A stretch of DNA of 64,000 bases from an uncultured Winogradskyella sp. GTDB taxonomy: Bacteria > Bacteroidota > Bacteroidia > Flavobacteriales > Flavobacteriaceae. The DNA is taken from positions 62,001-126,000 of the forward strand of contig CAJXLB010000006.1 in the NCBI GenBank assembly GCA_913055905.1, in the 5' to 3' direction. Shown piece after piece: positions 15,703 through 24,528 of this stretch. The notes under the pieces were generated by a model, which ran no database searches, was not told where the DNA came from, and was given only the letters and a program-made list of their open reading frames with translations. The first letter of the stretch is position 1, and every line of letters starts with the position of its first letter. The position numbers and the translations under genes were made by a program.

Positions 15703-17461
15703 AACAGTCAATATAAATTTAGCAGGTATTTTCTTCCATATAGATGAGGATGCTTACCTTAAATTATCACGCTATCTTGAGGCTATAAAACGTTCATTTA
15801 CAGACTCTCAAGGTCGTTCTGAAATTATTGCCGATATCGAAGCTCGCATTGCCGAACTCTTTTCTGAGCGTATCCAAAACGAAAAGCAGGTTGTAGGCCT
15901 AAAACTTGTAGATGAAGTTATTGGCATTATGGGGCAACCCGAAGATTATTTGGTTGATGACGAAATCTTTGAAGATGAACCACAACCTAAACAATCCTAT
16001 AGTTATAAGGCGACTAAAAAACTATTTAGGGATACCGACAACTCCTATATAGGTGGTGTAGCGGCCGGTTTGGGTCACTACCTGGGAATAGATGTCCTTT
16101 GGGTAAGATTGCTGTGGGTCATTCTCGCTCTTGGTTCTGGAGGTACATTTATCTTTATCTATTTGATTTTCTGGGCTCTTGTACCTGAAGCGCAAACTAC
16201 AGCCGAAAAACTGATCATGACTGGCGAGCCCGTTAATATCAGTAACATCGAAAAAAAAATTAAGGACGGCATTGACACGGTTTCAGACAAAGTGAAACAA
16301 GTCGACTTAAAAAAACAAGGCGATAAACTGAAAGAGGGATTTGATACCGTTTCAGGACAAATTTCAGACTCTGTTAAAAGTGCTAATTTCCAAAAACAGG
16401 GGAGTAAGCTAAAATCGAGCTCTCAGACCTTTTTTGATACTATAGGCACTATCATTATGTTCTTTCTTAAGGTTATTGCTAAATTCATTGGTATCATATT
16501 AATAATTATTGGTATAAGCACCTTAATCTCCTTAATAGTGGCTTTTTTCACTATTGGAATAACCGACGCTATTCATTTTCCGCCAATGAATTTTATCGAT
16601 GCTGCCAACGCAGCTAACATACCTATGTGGCTGATGTCCTTGTTGTTGTTTTTCGCAATAGGCATTCCATTCTTCTTTGTCTTCTATTTAGGCCTAAAGA
16701 TTTTAGTGAACAATCTAAAATCCATTGGAAACGTGGCAAAATTTACCCTGTTGGGCATTTGGTTCATCTCCATAATAGGTCTCATTATAACTGGTGTTAA
16801 ACAAGCCACGGAACATGCCTTTGATGCTACGGTAACGGAGAAAATAGATTTAAACGTAACGGCTAAAGACACCCTAAAACTAAAAATGGTAAGCCACGAC
16901 AACTTTAGTTCGTATGTCTATAGAAGTAGCAATAATTATCAATTTCTTGATGCAGATGACGGCAGAACCATTTTATCCAGAGATATAAGGCTAGTCGTTA
17001 GATCTACTGCCGACTCCTTGGCTTCTATACAGATTGAAAAAGAAGCATCCGGAAGTAATTACGACATTGCAAGAGAACGAGCTAACAATATAAACTATGC
17101 TTATAACTTAAAAAGTAATGGACTCGAGCTTGATGCATTCTTAACTACAGGTGTAGATAACAAATTCAGCGAACAAAAAGTGATGGTAATTCTCTATTTA
17201 CCAGAGGGAACAGTGCTTTATGCGGACGATAACACCCACAGCTTTCATCAGAATAGTAGCTATTATAACGATATACTTAAAAGCGGAATGGAGGAGCACT
17301 ATCTTAAGGTTATTGAAGACGATGTTATCTGCCTCGATTGCAAATCCTCTGATATTGACGACGAGTCTCCTCAGATCAATGTAAAACAAGATGGAAAGTC
17401 CGAGGTAAGAATTAAAATCAACGAAGAGGAAGGCGTTAATATTGAGGTAAATGACAATTAG
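15695..17461 (+). CDS. PspC domain membrane protein
   Basis: This 588-residue protein has four parts. Residues 1-90 form a soluble domain (NINLAGIFFHIDEDAYLKLS) common in Bacteroidota PspC proteins. Residues about 108-168 are the PspC domain (FRDTDNSYIGGVAAGLGHYL, then a long hydrophobic helix). After an amphipathic region with repeated DKVKQVDLKKQGDKLK-like units come three or four membrane helices (about 255-385), and finally an extracytoplasmic beta-rich domain of about 200 residues. PspC proteins sense envelope or secretin stress. It is likely the main target of the PadR regulator. Confidence 0.88.
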   Translation: MNKTVNINLAGIFFHIDEDAYLKLSRYLEAIKRSFTDSQGRSEIIADIEARIAELFSERIQNEKQVVGLKLVDEVIGIMGQPEDYLVDDEIFEDEPQPKQSYSYKATKKLFRDTDNSYIGGVAAGLGHYLGIDVLWVRLLWVILALGSGGTFIFIYLIFWALVPEAQTTAEKLIMTGEPVNISNIEKKIKDGIDTVSDKVKQVDLKKQGDKLKEGFDTVSGQISDSVKSANFQKQGSKLKSSSQTFFDTIGTIIMFFLKVIAKFIGIILIIIGISTLISLIVAFFTIGITDAIHFPPMNFIDAANAANIPMWLMSLLLFFAIGIPFFFVFYLGLKILVNNLKSIGNVAKFTLLGIWFISIIGLIITGVKQATEHAFDATVTEKIDLNVTAKDTLKLKMVSHDNFSSYVYRSSNNYQFLDADDGRTILSRDIRLVVRSTADSLASIQIEKEASGSNYDIARERANNINYAYNLKSNGLELDAFLTTGVDNKFSEQKVMVILYLPEGTVLYADDNTHSFHQNSSYYNDILKSGMEEHYLKVIEDDVICLDCKSSDIDDESPQINVKQDGKSEVRIKINEEEGVNIEVNDN

Positions 17462-17570
17462 TCCTTATGAAACGACAGTTCATCAACTAATAGTTTCATC
17501 AAAGCTACAAAGCTTGCAAATTTGAAGTGAAATTATCAATCAAAAAACGAATTAAATCAAAATAAAAATC

Positions 17571-18293
17571 ATGAATACACTAATTAAACTAATCGTTTCA
17601 GGTATTGTTGGATCTCTAATGATGTCCTGCAACATAAATTTTGGACCTGGCATTGATGGCGATAGAAATGTTGTGACTATGGAGCGCCAAATTTCAAATG
17701 ATTTTGAAAACATAAAAGTCAGTCAAGGATTAGACCTTTACATCACACAGAGTAACAGTGTTGCTTTAAATGTTGAAGCCGATGAGAATTTGCATGAACT
17801 AATTAAGACCGAGGTTGAAGATAACACCTTAAAAATCTACACTTCTTCTAATATTAGAAGTGCTGCTTCAAAAAAAATAATGTTAGAAATAGAAGACATC
17901 AGCGCCATAAAAGCAACAAGCGGAAGTGACGTATTTTCAACCAATACCATTGAAGCCAATGCCTTAACATTGGAGACAACAAGTGGTGCTGATATGAAAC
18001 TGGATGTAAAGACCAACACCTTAAACTGCCGTGTAACTAGTGGCAGCGATTTAAAATTGAGCGGATCTACGGAGCTATTAGTGGCCGAAGCCACCAGCGG
18101 AAGCGATATCAAGGCTGCCAATTTAAAAGCAGTAACCTCTAAAGTGAAAGCGTCGAGCGGCGCGGATATTTCGGTAAACACTTCAAAAGAACTCACAGCG
18201 AGAGCCACGAGTGGTGCCGATATTAGGTATGTTGGCAATCCCACTGTGGTAAATAAATCCGACACCTCGTCGGGTAGTGTGAGAAGTCAATAA
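17571..18293 (+). CDS. Lipoprotein with a head GIN (DUF2807) beta-ladder domain
   Basis: This 240-residue lipoprotein has a signal with lipobox MMSC (Cys20) and a DUF2807 domain. The motif SG[SA]D recurs at residues 117, 138, 157, 176, 196 and 214, and a related SGS at 234, with 18-21 residue steps: the rungs of a right-handed beta-helix. It probably sits on the outer membrane or periplasmic face. A shared leader motif (ATCAATCAAAAAA, 17535-17547) precedes it. It stands downstream of PspC and upstream of a second DUF2807 gene. Confidence 0.88.
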   Translation: MNTLIKLIVSGIVGSLMMSCNINFGPGIDGDRNVVTMERQISNDFENIKVSQGLDLYITQSNSVALNVEADENLHELIKTEVEDNTLKIYTSSNIRSAASKKIMLEIEDISAIKATSGSDVFSTNTIEANALTLETTSGADMKLDVKTNTLNCRVTSGSDLKLSGSTELLVAEATSGSDIKAANLKAVTSKVKASSGADISVNTSKELTARATSGADIRYVGNPTVVNKSDTSSGSVRSQ

Positions 18294-18324
18294 TCGAAGC
18301 TAATATGCGATTCGCAATAAAATA

Positions 18325-18350
18325 ATCAATCAAAAAATAAACCAATCAAG
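18325..18350 (+). repeat. Leader-like motif without a gene
   Basis: ATCAATCAAAAAATAA repeats the sequence found just upstream of the DUF2807 lipoprotein start (17535-17547) and resembles the context before the 15326 ATG. Here no gene follows, only a terminator, so it may be the remains of a lost gene or a shared regulatory element. Confidence 0.3.
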
Positions 18351-18354
18351 CTAG

Positions 18355-18391
18355 CCATCCCAAACATCTTGTAGAGTTTGGGATGGTTTTT
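18355..18391 (+). terminator. Rho-independent terminator after the first DUF2807 gene
   Basis: CCATCCCAAAC pairs perfectly with GTTTGGGATGG across a 10-base loop and is followed by TTTTT. It separates the first DUF2807 gene from the second. Confidence 0.9.
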
Positions 18392-18464
18392 GTATATATT
18401 TGTTAAAAGCTTCAGGGAATGGTTCATGAAATTATAGAACTACCCGAGCAAAAACAGTATGTGC

Positions 18465-19301
18465 ATGAAAAAAATTGTACTCTTATTAGGACTCATTTTA
18501 TTACTTCCTGCTGCTCTTGTAGGACAATCTGATGACAAGATTAAAGGCGACAGAAACGTTACCATTAAACAAACCTATATTGACGATTTTGAAAAACTTG
18601 TTATTACCAATGATTTTTCTGTTGAAATCGTTTATAACAGCAAACCATCCGTAGAAATCGAGACTGACGACAACCTACACGATGTCATACAATTTGACGT
18701 CATTGACGGTGTCCTAACATTTTCACAGGCCATGAGAATTACCTCAAAGAAAAAAATGCACATTGTTGTTAATTATGGTGATGCTCTTAAAGAAATCGAT
18801 GTTAAGGATGATGGTGAAGTACGCTCACTTACTTCCATGGAACTTGGCAACGTTGTCCTAGAGACATCAGATAACGCCAGAGCCTATCTCAACATCAATG
18901 CTAAGAAATTTGATTACAAAAGCTACGGAAAATCAAAAACGCGCCTTAATCTCACTGCAGATTCTGTAAAAATAGAGCTTAGCGATAATAGCAAACTAGA
19001 TGCCTTAATTAACAGTAAAACCGCTGATTTTGATTTGTATCAGCGCTCAGATGCTGTTGTGGAAGGTAATGCAAACACATCATTGATTAGGTTAGACAAC
19101 TCCACAAATTTAACAGGAGAAAAGTTTGATGTAAAAACTGTTGAAGCAACATTAGAAGACAATAGTGACCTTATTATATCTGTTTTGGAGAACATTGGAT
19201 TGGCCGTGTCTGGAGATAGTGAGGTGTATTTATATGGCAATCCCGCCATTACCATTTCCAAATTTGAGGATACAGCTAAACTTCAGAAGAAAAAACGGTA
19301 G
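18465..19301 (+). CDS. Secreted DUF2807 (GIN domain) protein
   Basis: This protein of about 278 residues has a signal peptide (MKKIVLLLGLILLLPAALVG) and a DUF2807 domain with the same opening as its neighbour (KGDRNVTIKQTYIDDFEKL, compare DRNVVTMERQISNDFENI). Later rungs carry SDN, SGD and ED turns in place of SG[SA]D, and the end repeats the YGNP motif. I chose the second of two in-frame ATGs because it starts the signal peptide cleanly; the first is 6 bases upstream. It has its own unit after the terminator at 18355-18391. Confidence 0.85.
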   Translation: MKKIVLLLGLILLLPAALVGQSDDKIKGDRNVTIKQTYIDDFEKLVITNDFSVEIVYNSKPSVEIETDDNLHDVIQFDVIDGVLTFSQAMRITSKKKMHIVVNYGDALKEIDVKDDGEVRSLTSMELGNVVLETSDNARAYLNINAKKFDYKSYGKSKTRLNLTADSVKIELSDNSKLDALINSKTADFDLYQRSDAVVEGNANTSLIRLDNSTNLTGEKFDVKTVEATLEDNSDLIISVLENIGLAVSGDSEVYLYGNPAITISKFEDTAKLQKKKR

Positions 19302-19305
19302 TTAC

Positions 19306-19902
19306 TTAAGGTAAGGTTCTTACACCTAAATTGAACTCTATATCTATCACATTAGATACCTTAATCATCCCGAGTAGTTTTTTAGGCGGCGTTAAATTAA
19401 AATCATTGATATCTATGGGTAATTTACCGCAGACCATAACGCCTTTTGGTGTGTTATCAACCTCTACCGGTAATTCATACACTTTTGAAACGCCACTTAT
19501 GGTGATGTTCAGTTTTGTATTCAAAATACTGCTCTCTGGTGCTCCTTCAGCACTGAGAAGTTCTAATTTTATGGATGGATATTCGTGTGTTTTTAAAAGT
19601 TTATGGAAATCTTTATTTATGGCCTTGTGCCCACAATTGAAAAATACATTCTTTAAATTCAATTGTGCATTGGAAAATTGAAGCTTGGTTTTATCTGCAG
19701 TGAAGCTTATCTCAAACGAGTCTGAAAACTGAGAGACATCGTAAGAGCACTGAAACCTATTTATATTAGACTCTCCTCTTATTATTAAGGAACTATTAGG
19801 AGTTACTGCAACGGTTAAGGATTTTTCCTCTGGTACTAAAAAAATCATAACCATAAACAGTTTTAATGCAATTAGCCCAAGATTTCTTAATGGATAAAGC
19901 AT
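19306..19902 (-). CDS. YceI family protein
   Basis: This 198-residue exported protein has an N-terminal hydrophobic segment and the lipocalin-like YceI fold. Conserved parts are ESNINRFQCSYDVS, LNLKNVFFNCGHKAINKDFH and LNITISGVSKVYELPVEV. YceI proteins bind isoprenoid or amphipathic ligands in the periplasm. It is related to, but diverged from, the YceI product encoded at 21278-21871, and both flank a porin gene on the same strand. Confidence 0.85.
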   Translation of the reverse strand: MLYPLRNLGLIALKLFMVMIFLVPEEKSLTVAVTPNSSLIIRGESNINRFQCSYDVSQFSDSFEISFTADKTKLQFSNAQLNLKNVFFNCGHKAINKDFHKLLKTHEYPSIKLELLSAEGAPESSILNTKLNITISGVSKVYELPVEVDNTPKGVMVCGKLPIDINDFNLTPPKKLLGMIKVSNVIDIEFNLGVRTLP

Positions 19903-19920
19903 AACTAAAGTTAAATAAAA

Positions 19921-19958
19921 AAAAAGGAGGCCACCAAAAAATAGGACCTCCTTTTTTT
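19921..19958 (-). terminator. Terminator after the porin gene
   Basis: AAAAAGGAGG at 19921-19930 pairs with CCTCCTTTTT at 19947-19956 (loop of about 16 bases); it lies 13 bases past the porin stop and ends before the YceI gene at 19902. Confidence 0.8.
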
Positions 19959-19970
19959 ATAATTAAGTTT

Positions 19971-21242
19971 CTAGAAGCTAATCACAGCCTCCATCATTAA
20001 ACCATTGAATTCGCCACCATCAAATATATCTCCTGTTGGAAAATCTGAATAGCTTTGCTTAACATACTCTAATTTAGCTAGGATATTTTGAGTTAAAAAC
20101 CAACCTGCACCGAGCTGAATACGGTCTACACTTACATCTTGAGTTGCTGTAAGCTCACCGTCTACATAACTGTATCTACCACCTACATAGAAGTCCTCGT
20201 TTGCTCCGAATCGATAAAGTAAATCAGCAGCATAGTGGTTGTAAGTCCTGCTTGGTGGGTTAGGCCCAAATCCTTTTCCTGTTGCATTTTCATAGATTCC
20301 GAAGAATTCCAATCCTTTATATCTTACAAATGGGTTAATCATTATAGAGGTAAGTTCGGTTCCAAATCCTGGATTTACACGACCAGATCTAAACTGACTT
20401 ACTGCAGAAGACCCTTCTTCCTCTAGCACAAGATAATATCTAGATCCTGCTCTATCTCCGTCATACAAGAAATTTTTAGAAGATTCTGCAGTTGTATACA
20501 CAGACCCTGTTAATCTAAATCTAAAGTCATCATTAAACTGCTTGTCGTATCCTAATTTTGCAAGGAAAGAAGGCTTTGTATTAGTCTCTTCTGGAGACTG
20601 ATTTAATCTACCATTGGTCATACCAACCATGGCTAGCCAACCATTTCTACGATAATAAATTTCAAATCCAACCTCAGTATTAAAGGCATCCATTAAATAA
20701 TTTCCAACAAACGGATTATAAATGGCTTGGGCATTATCAGTTCTTCTAAAGTGCGCATCTCCATAATTAATCTCCATATGACCAAATTTGAAGGTTAAAT
20801 ACTTCATCCAATTCTCTGCGAAGCCTTCTTTTACGAAGTCTAATTTATCGATTAAGATATAACCTCCTTTTACCCATGCTTCTGGGTGGTGACGTGCAGA
20901 CAAATAAGTTCTTAAGTGCATTCTTACACCATCATATAGCTGAACGTCTACATCTAAGTTCGCTGTAGCTAAGTTAAAGTTAGCTCCTAGTGGTACCAAT
21001 GGCACTGCCCCTGAGTTTTCATGGTCTATAGATTGAAACTGAAGTGTAGAGGCTCCTCCAAGTCTTACGCGTAAATTTTCAAAAGTTGTCACGGTATCCT
21101 TTGGCTCCTCAAAAACATTGATACCTCTTTGGTCTCGTGGTCTAAAGTTGTCTAAATCCCTTTTGTTTTTGTTTTGTGCATACGTGCTAACCCCTAGGGC
21201 GCAAATAAGAATAAAGCTTACTAATTTTAAAGTCGATTTCAT
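19971..21242 (-). CDS. Outer membrane beta-barrel porin
   Basis: This 423-residue protein has a signal peptide (MKSTLKLVSFILICALGVST, cleavage near residue 22), a short Arg/Asp-rich plug-like stretch, then a long series of amphipathic beta strands and a C-terminal Phe (SF), as in outer membrane barrels. The region FGHMEINYGDAHFRRTDNAQ resembles phosphate-selective porin O/P-type barrels. Substrate unknown. The gene follows the YceI gene by 35 bases, so the two are likely one operon. Confidence 0.82.
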   Translation of the reverse strand: MKSTLKLVSFILICALGVSTYAQNKNKRDLDNFRPRDQRGINVFEEPKDTVTTFENLRVRLGGASTLQFQSIDHENSGAVPLVPLGANFNLATANLDVDVQLYDGVRMHLRTYLSARHHPEAWVKGGYILIDKLDFVKEGFAENWMKYLTFKFGHMEINYGDAHFRRTDNAQAIYNPFVGNYLMDAFNTEVGFEIYYRRNGWLAMVGMTNGRLNQSPEETNTKPSFLAKLGYDKQFNDDFRFRLTGSVYTTAESSKNFLYDGDRAGSRYYLVLEEEGSSAVSQFRSGRVNPGFGTELTSIMINPFVRYKGLEFFGIYENATGKGFGPNPPSRTYNHYAADLLYRFGANEDFYVGGRYSYVDGELTATQDVSVDRIQLGAGWFLTQNILAKLEYVKQSYSDFPTGDIFDGGEFNGLMMEAVISF

Positions 21243-21277
21243 GATAAATTGATTTTAGTTGTAGTTTAAATTATTAT

Positions 21278-21871
21278 TTATTTTTTGGTTTGATATACGG
21301 CTTTAAAGACCACATTTATCTCATCACCAGTCTTGATGGTGCCAAATAAGGCTTTTGGTGGGTCTATACCGAAATCCGTCATTTTTAAAGGTTTTTCACC
21401 TTCCACTAAAAGTTGATTTCCTTGTAGTTTAAATGTAAAATCTATAGGAACTGCTTTTGTCACTCCTGTTATGGTCATATCACCAACCGCACTGACTTTA
21501 AAGCTATTGTCCGTTAATTTATCAACGGTATTAACTTTAGTCAACTTAAAGTCTATGGTTTTATAATCGTCGGTTTTCAGCGCTTTGTAAGTGTTTTTAT
21601 CCATACCAGACTTGCCACTTTTAAGACTTTCTGAAACAACAGAGAAGTTAAGCGCATTAATCTCTAGGGCATCGGATGTGTTAATATCTGCTGTTCCCAT
21701 TTGCTGTTGTGCATCTACATGCCAATCGTGAAGGGACGATGTTCCATGAACCTCCAAGAAAGACGTATCATTATTTAAACTGTAAGATTGTGCAAATACA
21801 TTTTGACTGAAGAAAAAGCTGCTAAAAGCTAATACAAAGATTTTAGCAGAGCGTGTCATTGTTTTAATCAT
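21278..21871 (-). CDS. YceI family protein, second copy
   Basis: I start this 197-residue protein at the ATG ending at 21871, because the signal peptide MTRSAKIFVLAFSSFFFSQN follows directly; the open frame reaches back to 21955. YceI marks are FLEVHGTSSLHDWHVDAQQ, KALKTDDYKTIDFKLT and VGDMTITGVTKAVPIDFTF. It should bind an isoprenoid-like ligand in the periplasm and is followed by the porin, which may export or import the ligand. Confidence 0.88.
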   Translation of the reverse strand: MIKTMTRSAKIFVLAFSSFFFSQNVFAQSYSLNNDTSFLEVHGTSSLHDWHVDAQQQMGTADINTSDALEINALNFSVVSESLKSGKSGMDKNTYKALKTDDYKTIDFKLTKVNTVDKLTDNSFKVSAVGDMTITGVTKAVPIDFTFKLQGNQLLVEGEKPLKMTDFGIDPPKALFGTIKTGDEINVVFKAVYQTKK

Positions 21872-21977
21872 TGTTATCTTTTTTTGGTGGTACAAAGATT
21901 CTAACAATGACAACCACTTTTTATGATTTTTATCATATATCGAGCGGCACACCAACCGTGAATATTCAAAAATGCAT

Positions 21978-22018
21978 AAAAAAAGGAAGCTAAATACCTA
22001 GTATTCAGCCTCCTTTTT
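21978..22018 (-). terminator. Terminator after trxB
   Basis: A long imperfect hairpin (AAAAAAGGAAGCTAAATAC against GTATTCAGCCTCCTTTTT) with an A tract on one side and a T tract on the other lies 86 bases beyond the trxB stop. Confidence 0.75.
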
Positions 22019-22103
22019 ACTTATTTCAGACCCTTTTTGGTTGTTAAAAAAAACTAAAAAAAATTAATTTTATGTAGAATTAGTCTAAAAAAGACACAAT
22101 TAA

Positions 22104-23087
22104 TTAGTTATAAGTTGGGGTAGAAACCTCAAAATCGGCCTCTTTAGCAGCCAAATAACGCTCAGCATCCAAAGCAGCCATGCATCCTGTACCAGCCGCA
22201 GTAATTGCTTGCCTGTAAACATGGTCGGCCGCATCACCGCTTACAAAAACACCCTCGACATTGGTTTTACTCGTGCCTGGCTGTGCGTTGATGATGTAAC
22301 CCGTTTCGTCTAAATCTAGATAATCCTTAAAAATATCTGTATTTGGCTTATGGCCTATGGCCACAAAAAATCCTGTGGCTGGTATCTCGTGTTTTTCTCC
22401 TGTTTGATTATTGACAACACGAACTCCCGTAACCACTTGACCATCTCCCAAAACCTCTTCGGTTTCCGTATTGTAAAGAATTTCAATATTCTCCGTGTTC
22501 TTTACACGATTGGCCATAATTTTAGAAGCCCTAAAGACATCTCGCCTTACCAGCATGGTCACTTTTTTGCACAACTTAGATAAATAATGGGCTTCTTCAC
22601 AAGCAGAGTCGCCTGCTCCAACTATAACCACTTCTTGATTTCTATAGAAAAATCCATCACAAACAGCACAAGCCGAAACTCCACCACCAAGTTTGAGATA
22701 CTTTTGCTCTGAAGGCAACCCTAGGTATTTGGCAGATGCTCCAGTAGAGATAATTACGGTTTTCGCATGAATTTCCTTTTCATCATTCACCCAAACCTTA
22801 TGAATATCTCCAGAAAAATCGACCTTAGTAATCCAACCATGGCGCACATCAGTTCCAAAACGTTCTGCCTGCTTCTGCAGTTCAATCATCATTTCAGGTC
22901 CGGTAATGCCATCGGGATAGCCAGGGAAATTTTCCACATCATTCGTCGTTGTTAGCTGGCCTCCTGGCTGTTCTCCCTGATATAAAACAGGTGCCATATT
23001 AGCCCTTGAGGCATAGATGGCGGCTGTATAACCAGCTGGCCCAGACCCTATAATTAAGCATTTAACTTGTTCAATTGTTTCAGACAT
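22104..23087 (-). CDS. trxB: Thioredoxin-disulfide reductase
   Basis: This 327-residue flavoprotein transfers electrons from NADPH to thioredoxin. The FAD motif GSGPAG is at residues 14-19, the redox-active pair Cys140-Ala-Val-Cys143 lies in CAVCDGFF, and the NADPH motif GAGDSA is at 157-162. The VSGDAAD block binds FAD at the C-terminal side. It is a single-gene unit with its own promoter and terminator. Confidence 0.96.
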   Translation of the reverse strand: MSETIEQVKCLIIGSGPAGYTAAIYASRANMAPVLYQGEQPGGQLTTTNDVENFPGYPDGITGPEMMIELQKQAERFGTDVRHGWITKVDFSGDIHKVWVNDEKEIHAKTVIISTGASAKYLGLPSEQKYLKLGGGVSACAVCDGFFYRNQEVVIVGAGDSACEEAHYLSKLCKKVTMLVRRDVFRASKIMANRVKNTENIEILYNTETEEVLGDGQVVTGVRVVNNQTGEKHEIPATGFFVAIGHKPNTDIFKDYLDLDETGYIINAQPGTSKTNVEGVFVSGDAADHVYRQAITAAGTGCMAALDAERYLAAKEADFEVSTPTYN

Positions 23088-23110
23088 AACTATTCTTCAT
23101 TATTACATGA

Positions 23111-23142
23111 CAAAAGTAGGTTTTTTGCTTAAATCCTTACAA
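23111..23142 (-). promoter_or_regulatory. trxB promoter
   Basis: On the minus strand TTG (23140-23142) and TACTTTTG (23111-23118) are separated by 21 bases, which fits the Bacteroidota consensus; the start codon is 23 bases downstream. Confidence 0.55.
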
Positions 23143-23248
23143 TGAAGTTATCAACACAAAGGCAGAGGATATAATTGTTGCTTTTCATTTTTTTTAATAC
23201 GCTCAAATTCTTAACTTATAATTGTTTAACCATTAAATCTTTTTCATC

Positions 23249-23728
23249 ATGAGAAATCAATACCTCAGCATGCTGGTACTACTGTTAAGTATTTTGGCCT
23301 GCCAGTCCAATACCAAAGATGTGACGCCTAATGACGGAGCTTCCGTGACCGAAGTTGCAGAGACTAAAGATTTGAGTGGCACTTGGGAGCTCACGGGCTT
23401 TTTTAATTATAAGGACAATAAAGTGGTAGATTCCTTTGAAATGAATCCTGATTTCAGGCAAATTAAAATGTATACCGAAGACAAAGTGATGTGGTGTAAG
23501 CACAAAGCTGCAGATTCTTCAGATTGGTTTGGTTATGGCACGTACACCTATGATGGCGACCGCCTAACAGAGGTTTTAGATTTTGGCTCTAAGGTTATGG
23601 ATGAAGTTATCGCAGACAAGAAGGAGTTTACCTATGAACTGCTGCTAACCGACAATCGTTTCGAACAAATAGAACTCGATGAGGATGGCAACCGAATTTA
23701 TTCTGAGAATTACAAAAGAATAAAATAG
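23249..23728 (+). CDS. Lipocalin-like lipoprotein of unknown function
   Basis: This 159-residue protein has a lipoprotein signal (lipobox LAC, Cys18) and a single beta-rich domain that opens with DLSGTWELTGFF, the usual opening of small lipocalin-like proteins in Bacteroidota. The middle is acidic and aromatic (DSSDWFGYGTYTYDGDRL). No catalytic residues are visible. It is convergent with the glycosyltransferase gene; the two stops are 11 bases apart. Confidence 0.75.
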   Translation: MRNQYLSMLVLLLSILACQSNTKDVTPNDGASVTEVAETKDLSGTWELTGFFNYKDNKVVDSFEMNPDFRQIKMYTEDKVMWCKHKAADSSDWFGYGTYTYDGDRLTEVLDFGSKVMDEVIADKKEFTYELLLTDNRFEQIELDEDGNRIYSENYKRIK

Positions 23729-23739
23729 CCCACTGTCAT

Positions 23740-24528
23740 TTAGATGGTAAAACTAAATTCCTGTTTAGTGCGCTTTGTTATTAATTTAAGGCTATAATTT
23801 CTAATTTTTGCTAAAAGTCTTTTGACACCCTCAATAGAAAACAAATCTTTATGCGTATTGAATTTTTTAATGTTTTTACCATGCATAAGGTGATTTTCTC
23901 CATTTGCTATACTGTAAATACCACCATAAAAAGGGAAAGCTCTCAACTTGATGGTTTCGTTTAAAACCTTAAGCCTATGGTCAAAATAAAGAATGGAATC
24001 AACATCAAAAAAATGCCGTAAAAGATCTGGCTTTACGATGACCGAACTTCCGCATAGGTAGTTAAACTTGTAGGTCTTGAGCAAGAATTTTTTGCCCTTC
24101 ATAAAGATATATCCGTTTTTAACATACCATCCAGGAATAGTTCTATTTTGCTTGTTGACAAAGCCCGCAATACGATTGCTGATAAAGTCATCTGAATCAA
24201 CAGTCATTACGTAATCCGTATCAAACCGTTCCTTAGCGAATTGTGCTCCAAGTTGTAATTTTTTTCCTTTATCAATCTCCCTTAGCTTGTTTGCTTCGTC
24301 CTCGTTAATTTGTGCCGTTTTGATGGGCGGCTCAAAATCCACTGTCATATAATGGACATTATCATGACTAAACGAAATTTCGGGAATCTCATGACAAACT
24401 ACGACAACCTTATAATTAGTGTCAGTCTGACTGCATATTGAGATTAGTGTACGTTCAAATAAACTACAGAACTTACTCCAATCCTTTGAAACTTGTTTAC
24501 TTTTAACAGGAACGATAAATGTGAGCAT
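23740..24528 (-). CDS. Family 2 glycosyltransferase
   Basis: This 262-residue GT-A fold protein starts with the nucleotide-binding strand LTFIVPVKSK and has the metal-binding acidic motif in VMTVDSDDFI (residues about 140-150). The C-terminal region ends with basic residues but no membrane helix, so it probably works on the cytoplasmic membrane face. It is close in sequence to the gene at 25178-25948, and the two enclose the tRNA-Pro gene. Neither has neighbours for polysaccharide assembly. Confidence 0.82.
   Translation of the reverse strand: MLTFIVPVKSKQVSKDWSKFCSLFERTLISICSQTDTNYKVVVVCHEIPEISFSHDNVHYMTVDFEPPIKTAQINEDEANKLREIDKGKKLQLGAQFAKERFDTDYVMTVDSDDFISNRIAGFVNKQNRTIPGWYVKNGYIFMKGKKFLLKTYKFNYLCGSSVIVKPDLLRHFFDVDSILYFDHRLKVLNETIKLRAFPFYGGIYSIANGENHLMHGKNIKKFNTHKDLFSIEGVKRLLAKIRNYSLKLITKRTKQEFSFTI

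Noticed and set aside
17837-18265. 142-residue ORF antisense to the DUF2807 lipoprotein
   Set aside because: The open frame comes from repeated codons in the SG[SA]D ladder; its product has no signal or domain and lies wholly inside a supported gene.
19331-19681. 116-residue ORF antisense to the first YceI gene
   Set aside because: Shadow frame; no independent start context.
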